DNA of 64,000 bases from JBCFAY01 sp038562375 (GTDB lineage: Bacteria; Bacillota; Clostridia; Christensenellales; CAG-138). The notes under the pieces are model-generated. The model did not search any database. It was not told the origin of the DNA and worked only from the letters and a program-made list of their open reading frames with translations. A program made the translations under genes and the position numbers. Of this stretch, positions 58,616-64,000 are shown in pieces. Location of the stretch: assembly GCA_038562375.1 (NCBI GenBank), contig JBCFAY010000016.1:16452-80451 (forward strand), in the 5' to 3' direction. The stretch's first letter is position 1. Every line of letters starts with the position of its first letter.

Positions 58616-59052
58616 CGTTGAATCTGCATCCCTTCGAGAATAAATTTTTGTCTAAGGAGCATCTCTTGCTCCTGCTCCCCGCTCATGTGGTCGTATCCCA
58701 ATATGTGAAGCACCCCGTGTACCGTTAAAAACGCGATTTCGCGCTCCGGCGAGTGCCCATATTCCCGTGCCTGGCGGTATACCGCGTCCAGCGATATCGC
58801 GATATCGCCGAGGAATCCGTCCGGTTCGGATAAGATCCCTTCCCCCTCCGCCGAAGGAAAGCTCAGCACGTCGGTGCTGCGGTCGATCCCCCGATATTCA
58901 TGGTTCATCCGCCGCATGAGACCGTCGCCCACAACTGCGACGCTGATCTCCCCCGCGCGGCCTTCGGCCTCCAGCGCGGCCAAAACAGCCTTTTCAATCC
59001 ATTGCGCCATATGCTCCGGCAGGACGACGTCCTGCTCAACGATCGAAACCAT
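58612..59052 (-). CDS. ybeY: Endoribonuclease YbeY
   Basis: This 146-residue metal-dependent RNase matures the 16S 3' end. The catalytic HGVLHILGYDHM (three His) and STDVLSFP are intact. It has three bases to pgpH and a four-base overlap to cdd. Confidence 0.96.
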   Translation of the reverse strand: MVSIVEQDVVLPEHMAQWIEKAVLAALEAEGRAGEISVAVVGDGLMRRMNHEYRGIDRSTDVLSFPSAEGEGILSEPDGFLGDIAISLDAVYRQAREYGHSPEREIAFLTVHGVLHILGYDHMSGEQEQEMLLRQKFILEGMQIQR

Positions 59053-59055
59053 GGA

Positions 59056-61173
59056 CTAGGAACCTCGTTTCTGGTCGGGGTACTCGATGCGCTCGTGGCG
59101 CATCCCGGAAAACGTGCGGATGAAGCTGCGCTCGATCTCGGTGATCTGCGCGAGCGTAAGCGGGGCAAGGTTCAGCTGCCCGTCCGCGATCTTGTCCTCG
59201 ATCACCCTATGGATCATCTCCTCCACGTCCTCCCAGGTCGCCTCGGGCGGGAGCGAACGCACCGCCGCCTCACACGAATCCGCGAGCATCACGATCGCGG
59301 ACTCCTTCGTGGAGGGGCGCGCCCCGGGATACCGGTACGCCTTTTGCGGCACGGGCTTGCCGCACGCCTCCTGCACCGCCTTGTGGTAGAAAAACGTCAT
59401 CAGGGTGTTCCCGTGATGCTCGTAGGCGATCTGCACGATCGCGGAGGGAAGCTTGTGCTTCATCAAAAGCGCGACCCCGTCCTTCTGGTGCGCGATGATG
59501 TCCGCCGCGCTCTGGGCGGCGGGCAGCGCGTCATGGATATTCTCGCCTCCGCGCTGGTTTTCCATGAAGTAAAGCGGCCTTCTTAGCTTGCCGACGTCGT
59601 GGTAATACGCCCCGACGCGCGCGAGATCCGGGTCCGCGCCGATCCGCTGCGCGGCGCTCTCGGAGAGCGTGGCTACCATAACGCTGTGGTGGTAGGTCCC
59701 GGGCGCCTCCGCCATGAGCTGCTTGAGCAGCGGATGGTTGGTATTGGAAAGCTCGCTTAAACGCGCCGTGGTCGCGATATCGAACGCGTTTTCCCAGATG
59801 CTCAGCGTGCCCACGCACAGCACGCCCGAAAGCGCGTCGCTGCCGAGCGCCCATCCGATATCCTCGAGCGTCTCGAGCGCCGACCGCCCGACCGTAACGT
59901 AGATCGCGCCGATCACCAGCGCGCCCGCAGCGCCGCCGATGAGCCCCGCCGCGATGACCGTGCTGCGCCGGTTGGCGCGCTTTAGCGCCACGATGGCGAC
60001 CACGCCCGCCACCAGCGATGAAACCGTCATCACCAGCGAATCGAACTGCAGCGCGGACGAACCGCGCCCGCCCGCGATCAGGCCGATCGAAATCGCCATG
60101 AGCGCGCTCACGGCGATCGCCGTGCGCTCGTTGACCAGGATCGCGGTGAGCATGACCGCAAAAAGGACGGGCGTGATGCGCGAGTTGATGGTATTGAACA
60201 GGAGCGCCAGCAGCATCGTCAGCGAGAGCAGCACGCCGATGATGATCATCTTCTTGTGGTTATCGAACACATCCCTCTGGAAAAAGCCGATGGCGCCTCC
60301 AAACACGCAGTAGAGCACGATAAAGTACGCGGCGATCCCAATCCCCAGGTGCATGTCCGACTCGCTCTCGCGCACGAGCTCCAATTCCCTTAATATCTCA
60401 AGCTGCGCGTCGGTTACGGCCGCTCCCTTTTCCACGATCATCTGGCCCTGCTTGATCCTTACGGGCTCGACCGCGGAAGCCGCCTGCTCGCGCGCGTTTT
60501 CGGTAGCCGCGCTGTCCACGACATACGTCGCGTTGACGCATGCGTCGACCACCGCCCCGCCCAACTGCTTGAGCCCGTCCGAGAGCGTCGTTTCGCCGAG
60601 CTCTTCCTTGCACGCCGAACGCATACGGCTCACGTCCGCTTCCTTCAGGCCGTTGTTCAAAAGCGTCGTGATCTTGGGAAGGACCAGCTCCTTTAACCGG
60701 AGCATCTCCGAATCCGCAGCGTTTAAAACGGCGAAAAGCTGATCCTCGGCAAGCGGCGGCTGCGTCCGGTTTCTGAGTATCGTCTTTTGCTGATCCGTCA
60801 GCGCGCTTTGCCAGGGAACCGAGGCATCCGTCCGGTAGCCGGAAGCCGACTTTCGCACCGCGTCCAGCGCGTCGAAAAACGCTTTCGCATTGTCAAGATA
60901 TCCTTTGGCGAGCTGCGCATCGATGACGTAAAGATCCGAGATCCCGTTGCGCGCCGCCTGCCTGAGCGCGTTCGTCGTCGCATCGTCCTGAATGGTACGG
61001 GGCGCGGTAATGGTCTCAAGGGCGATATCGCCCGCGTGCAGGTCATATCGTTTGGGCGTAAGCGCCGTCATGGCGGCCACATATGTCACGATCAGCGCCA
61101 TCAGCAGCATCAGCAGCGACAGGGGCTTTATGCCGCCGAGCCGCCGGTTCTGGTCACGTGCTTTACGCTCCAT
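59056..61173 (-). CDS. pgpH: PgpH-type 7TM-HD c-di-AMP phosphodiesterase
   Basis: This 705-residue membrane enzyme degrades c-di-AMP. A first helix (about 18-36), an extracellular 7TMR-HDED domain (about 40-285), seven helices (about 290-470) and a cytosolic HD domain (HHSVMVATLSESAA, YYHDVGKLRRP, YEHHG) match PgpH/YqfF. It opposes CdaA, encoded 42 kb away in this window. ATG 61173 follows AAGGAGAAAGCT. Confidence 0.95.
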   Translation of the reverse strand: MERKARDQNRRLGGIKPLSLLMLLMALIVTYVAAMTALTPKRYDLHAGDIALETITAPRTIQDDATTNALRQAARNGISDLYVIDAQLAKGYLDNAKAFFDALDAVRKSASGYRTDASVPWQSALTDQQKTILRNRTQPPLAEDQLFAVLNAADSEMLRLKELVLPKITTLLNNGLKEADVSRMRSACKEELGETTLSDGLKQLGGAVVDACVNATYVVDSAATENAREQAASAVEPVRIKQGQMIVEKGAAVTDAQLEILRELELVRESESDMHLGIGIAAYFIVLYCVFGGAIGFFQRDVFDNHKKMIIIGVLLSLTMLLALLFNTINSRITPVLFAVMLTAILVNERTAIAVSALMAISIGLIAGGRGSSALQFDSLVMTVSSLVAGVVAIVALKRANRRSTVIAAGLIGGAAGALVIGAIYVTVGRSALETLEDIGWALGSDALSGVLCVGTLSIWENAFDIATTARLSELSNTNHPLLKQLMAEAPGTYHHSVMVATLSESAAQRIGADPDLARVGAYYHDVGKLRRPLYFMENQRGGENIHDALPAAQSAADIIAHQKDGVALLMKHKLPSAIVQIAYEHHGNTLMTFFYHKAVQEACGKPVPQKAYRYPGARPSTKESAIVMLADSCEAAVRSLPPEATWEDVEEMIHRVIEDKIADGQLNLAPLTLAQITEIERSFIRTFSGMRHERIEYPDQKRGS

Positions 61174-61191
61174 AGCTTTCTCCTTCGTCAA

Positions 61192-62226
61192 TCAATTACG
61201 CCTCGGTTCGCGCCGTTCCTCCCTCTCATAGGATCTGATTATGCGCTGCACGAGCTCGTGGCGCACCACATCCTTGTGCGTTAAGTATACCATCCGGATG
61301 CCCTCGATGTCCCTGAGCACCTCGAGCGCGTGCACAAGCCCGCTCCTTCGGTCCTTCGGGAGATCGATCTGCGTGATATCGCCCGTCACCACCACGCGCG
61401 AGCCCTCGCCAAAGCGGGTCAAGAACATCTTCATCTGCTCGCAGGTGCAGTTCTGCGCCTCGTCAAGTATAATGTACGCGTCGTTGAGCGTTCGGCCGCG
61501 CATGTAGGCAAGTGGCGCGACCTCGATCGCGCCGCGCTCGCTGAGCGCCTTGTACGAATCCGAGCCGAGGAAATCGTAGAGCGCGTCGTAGAGCGGCCTC
61601 AGGTACGGATCGACCTTGTTCTGCAGATCGCCCGGCAAAAAGCCGAGCTTTTCGCCCGCTTCCACCGCCGGCCTGGTCAGGATGATCTTGCTGACCTCCT
61701 TGTTTTTAAAAGCGAGCACCGCCATCGCCACCGCGAGGTATGTTTTGCCCGTTCCGGCGGGGCCGACCCCGAACACAAGCGTGTGCTCTTTGAGCGCCTG
61801 CACATAGCGCTTCTGGCCCAAAGTCTTGCACTTGATCTGACGGCCCTTGTTCGTAAAGGCCACCACATCATCCATCAATTCCTCGATAAGGTCGGCGTTT
61901 CCCTCGGCCGCGAGATCGATCGCATAGCGGATGCGCGAGCGGTCGATGGATTCGCCGCGCCTAAGCATCAACAGGAGCTTCCCGATCACGGTCACCGCGA
62001 GCGAAACAGGCTCCGCCTCGCCCACGACGCGGATGCTGTCCGCCGCGGTAAAGATGCGTGTTTGCGTCTGCGATTCGATCACGGAGAGATTTTCGTCGAA
62101 CGCTCCGAAAAGCCGGATCACCTCGTCCATCGATTCAACCGGCACCTGTTCGGAGATCAAAAGCTCCGGTGTCTCCTCCTGCTGCGGCGCCGTGCCGCCG
62201 GAAAGCAATTCTATCTCTTGTTGCAT
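61192..62226 (-). CDS. phoH: PhoH-like ATPase
   Basis: This 344-residue protein has an N-terminal KH-like region (about 20-100) and the PhoH ATPase domain with GPAGTGKTYLAVAMAV (about 142) and YIILDEAQNCT (about 238). Its function, likely RNA-linked as YbeY and Era are neighbours, is not settled. ATG 62226 is preferred to a GTG at 62256, which overlaps the yqfD stop. Confidence 0.94.
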   Translation of the reverse strand: MQQEIELLSGGTAPQQEETPELLISEQVPVESMDEVIRLFGAFDENLSVIESQTQTRIFTAADSIRVVGEAEPVSLAVTVIGKLLLMLRRGESIDRSRIRYAIDLAAEGNADLIEELMDDVVAFTNKGRQIKCKTLGQKRYVQALKEHTLVFGVGPAGTGKTYLAVAMAVLAFKNKEVSKIILTRPAVEAGEKLGFLPGDLQNKVDPYLRPLYDALYDFLGSDSYKALSERGAIEVAPLAYMRGRTLNDAYIILDEAQNCTCEQMKMFLTRFGEGSRVVVTGDITQIDLPKDRRSGLVHALEVLRDIEGIRMVYLTHKDVVRHELVQRIIRSYEREERREPRRN

Positions 62227-62252
62227 GAAATACCTATTCGTAAGTTCCTTCC

Positions 62253-63404
62253 TCACAGCGGTTTTTGCACCGCGATGTCTTCCTCCGTCTCAATATAGAT
62301 CGTCGCTCGGGCGCGCCCGTCCTCCAAAAACTCAATCTCGCTGCGCTTTGAGACGATCCTAGCGTCCTCGGGTATCAGCAGGAACGCCTTCTCCTGCGCA
62401 CAAAGCAGCGCCCGCTCCTCCATCTGTGCCTTGGTGAGCGCGACCTCGCGCTCACCTTTTTCGTAAAGCCTGCCGAATTCAACGGAAAACGGCAGCACGC
62501 TTGCATTGATCCTAGCGCTCGTTGCGGCGGAAAATTCCCAGTCGAGGTATTGTTGCGACCGCAAAAAGATCTCATATCCCCACAGGCTGACCCTGCAATA
62601 CGGCACGGATACCCCCGTTCGCACCAGCGCCATCTCCGTCGCCGCCTGCGTGGCGCTCGCCTGATAGGCGACCCGGGCGATCACCTCGCCGCGTGCGCGG
62701 ACTGCGCCGTAGGATAAGCTGCCGTCGATCAGAAGATCGCCTTCGAGCACCGCGTCGCCTTCCTTGACGGCCGAATGCCCCTCGAGCGCGGTCACGCTCT
62801 TTATGACCGCCGCCTTCTTCGCGTATACGCTTGCCGGCCCATCGTTCTCTTCAGGTTCGGGCAAAATCCGCGCCTCGACGATCTCCACCGTCAGCGTGAC
62901 GCCCTGGCGCTTGATGCCCGCCCAGGCGATGCGCTCATCCGCCGCGGACAGGGCGCGCCCGAGAGTATAGCTGTCGATCGTATCCGAGCGTATGCCCGGG
63001 CGGATGTCCATCCCTTCGAGCAGCGCGACGACTTCCTTCTCGGTGACCTTATAGCAGCCCTCTACCTTGACGAACCACACATAGCGCGAGGCCAGCAGTA
63101 TCAGCGCGAGTATCAGCGCCCATCCGACCAGAAGCACCTTCCGGAAGCGCATCCTCAGATACAGGAACGTCGCCCCATGCTTTTCGAGAATGTGGATCCG
63201 GCAGTTCGCCTTTCGCCGAATCTTCTGCAGGCGGTAAAAATCCTTTACGCCGACGTTCGCCGTAAGGCGAGTCCGGGAAATGCGCTTGACGCCCCACAGA
63301 TGCACGCGCTCGCGCGCGGCATTGTTGAGCAGACGCTCAAGCGCCAATCCCTCGATGCTTATCATAACATATCCATTCAGAGAATTCCATACAGTAGCCG
63401 CCAT
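62253..63404 (-). CDS. yqfD: Sporulation protein YqfD
   Basis: This 383-residue protein has an N-terminal domain (VKRISRTRLTANVGVKDFY), one helix (about 87-106, VLLVGWALILALILLASRYVW), and an external POTRA-like part (VEGCYKVTEKEVVALLEGM). This is the YqfD sporulation family, expressed in the mother cell under sigma-E in relatives. It is two bases from yqfC and precedes phoH. Confidence 0.93.
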   Translation of the reverse strand: MAATVWNSLNGYVMISIEGLALERLLNNAARERVHLWGVKRISRTRLTANVGVKDFYRLQKIRRKANCRIHILEKHGATFLYLRMRFRKVLLVGWALILALILLASRYVWFVKVEGCYKVTEKEVVALLEGMDIRPGIRSDTIDSYTLGRALSAADERIAWAGIKRQGVTLTVEIVEARILPEPEENDGPASVYAKKAAVIKSVTALEGHSAVKEGDAVLEGDLLIDGSLSYGAVRARGEVIARVAYQASATQAATEMALVRTGVSVPYCRVSLWGYEIFLRSQQYLDWEFSAATSARINASVLPFSVEFGRLYEKGEREVALTKAQMEERALLCAQEKAFLLIPEDARIVSKRSEIEFLEDGRARATIYIETEEDIAVQKPL

Positions 63405-63406
63405 GC

Positions 63407-63685
63407 TTATCCCTCGTAGCAAAACGCCGCGATTTCACCCTTGATGTAAACGCGCTCCGCGGCGAGCTCCATCAGCTCAAGCGACGCGCCGTCCACCCTT
63501 AAGACGCCGAGCGGCGTGTTGACGCGCACATAGTCGCCCTTGTATTCGAGGATCCCCGTATGGTTCTCGATCAGCATGTCTTGGCGCGCCAAAAGCGTCA
63601 CCTTCGGCACGTCTTTCATCGTTTCCTCCGGAAGATCCAACGCCTGCAGCACCTTGAACTGCAGCGCCCGCTTTCGCTTTTTCAC
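63407..63685 (-). CDS. yqfC: Sporulation protein YqfC
   Basis: This 92-residue protein has the YabP/YqfC fold: LDLPEETMKDVPKVTLLARQ, ENHTGILEYKGDYVRVNTPLG and ERVYIKGEIAAFCYEG. It starts at GTG 63685 after a G-rich stretch. It is the first gene of the yqfC-yqfD-phoH-pgpH-ybeY-cdd-era cluster. Confidence 0.93.
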   Translation of the reverse strand: MKKRKRALQFKVLQALDLPEETMKDVPKVTLLARQDMLIENHTGILEYKGDYVRVNTPLGVLRVDGASLELMELAAERVYIKGEIAAFCYEG

Positions 63686-63823
63686 TCATTCCCACCCCCG
63701 CCTGCCTAATATCTATGCGAAGTGCGTATGCGAATAGTAAAAAAGTATTGACTGTATATCCTGCTTGCCTCGGGATAAGCGGTATGCAGCAGCGTCGCGC
63801 GGCACAGTATAAGCATATATTTC

Positions 63824-63851
63824 TTGACAGGAAAGCTTTTCAGCCTATGAT
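63824..63851 (+). promoter_or_regulatory. Promoter facing the right-edge insertion sequence
   Basis: TTGACA (63824-63829), 16 bases, TATGAT (63846-63851). It points into the IS3-like element. Confidence 0.6.
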
Positions 63852-63895
63852 TCATCCATTGGCAATGGCGGTACTCTCGCTGAACCAGTAAGATA

Positions 63896-64000
63896 AAAGT
63901 AGACATTATCAAAAAGATGGTGTCTACTTTTGATATAAGGGGGGAAAAGGAGATGGCGAAGAAAGGGCAGAAGTTTAGGAAGTGGAGTTTTGAGGAAAAG
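63896..64000 (+). mobile_element. Left end of an IS3-type insertion sequence
   Basis: TGTCTACTTTT at 63921-63931 has the look of an IS3-family end (TG start, 3' A on the other end expected) and lies just before a transposase start. An exact inverted copy AAAAGTAGACA lies 14 bases to its left (63896-63906). The element runs out of the window. Confidence 0.65.
63954..64000 (+). CDS. IS3-family transposase OrfA, N-terminal fragment
   Basis: ATG 63954 lies directly after AAAAGGAG. The 15 visible codons (MAKKGQKFRKWSFEE) match the start of IS3/IS150-type OrfA proteins, whose helix-turn-helix would follow. The gene is cut by the window edge, so its integrity cannot be judged. Confidence 0.7.

Noticed and set aside
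63706..63912. 68-residue frame on the minus strand beside the IS end
   Set aside because: No ribosome site, no recognisable domain, and it runs through a promoter and the IS terminal repeat.

Overview
The window is a gene-dense, GC-rich stretch of chromosome from a spore-forming member of the Clostridia. Evidence for sporulation: SpoIIID, YqfC and YqfD, a SpoIIE-type phosphatase, a Spo0E-like protein and a GerMN lipoprotein. Evidence for strict anaerobic metabolism: an [FeFe]-hydrogenase, a four-subunit 2-oxoacid:ferredoxin oxidoreductase, a flavodoxin-ferredoxin fusion and pyruvate phosphate dikinase. Gene order around era, ybeY, phoH and dgt-dnaG-rpoD is that of Firmicutes. High GC, frequent GTG/TTG starts and a Cys-Gly-Asn repeat protein suggest a high-GC gut lineage (Christensenellales or Oscillospirales type); this placement is inference.

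Layout. 1-5.5 kb: end of an unknown gene, a small membrane protein, an SsuBC/TauBC-type ABC importer without its binding protein, a GIY-YIG protein, the Cys-rich protein and glycyl-tRNA synthetase. 5.5-13.9 kb: phosphodiesterase and dITPase, a beta-propeller protein, an MFS transporter, the vorDBAC-type operon and a P-loop ATPase. 13.9-25.8 kb: an FAD oxidoreductase, the c-di-AMP cyclase CdaA with its regulator CdaR, a stress/sporulation phosphatase pair, and the elongasome genes mrdA-mreD-mreC and mreB with a divergent maf. 25.9-34.5 kb: a sugar nucleotidyltransferase, MscL, a MacB-like ABC system with a large exported protein, the hydrogenase and the EFR1-type ferredoxin. 34.5-48.7 kb: cell-wall proteins (LCP, M15 peptidase), thymidylate kinase, HflX, an alanine/glycine symporter, GerMN lipoprotein, RqcH, a TrpR-like regulator, a double-OB protein, an XRE regulator, RecD2 and ComF. 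48.7-63.7 kb: the conserved minus-strand block spoIIID, rpoD, dnaG, dgt, ppdK, recO, yqzL, era, cdd, ybeY, pgpH, phoH, yqfD, yqfC. An IS3-type element begins at the right edge.

How it fits together. c-di-AMP synthesis (CdaA/CdaR) and a PgpH-type hydrolase, cell-wall elongation (Mre/PBP2/LCP) and osmotic release (MscL) are all present. Ferredoxin reduced by the Vor-type enzyme could feed the hydrogenase, whose promoter carries a Rex-like operator.

The most interesting non-coding signal is a pair of diverged but structurally alike intergenic elements (about 780-985 minus, 33408-33605 plus), each just downstream of a gene on the same strand, with stems kept by different bases. Other notable signals are three promoter-overlapping palindromes (vor, hflX, TrpR-like gene), a probably leaderless maf mRNA and an unannotated 40-residue YqzL gene. 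No tRNA, rRNA, CRISPR array or prophage was found.
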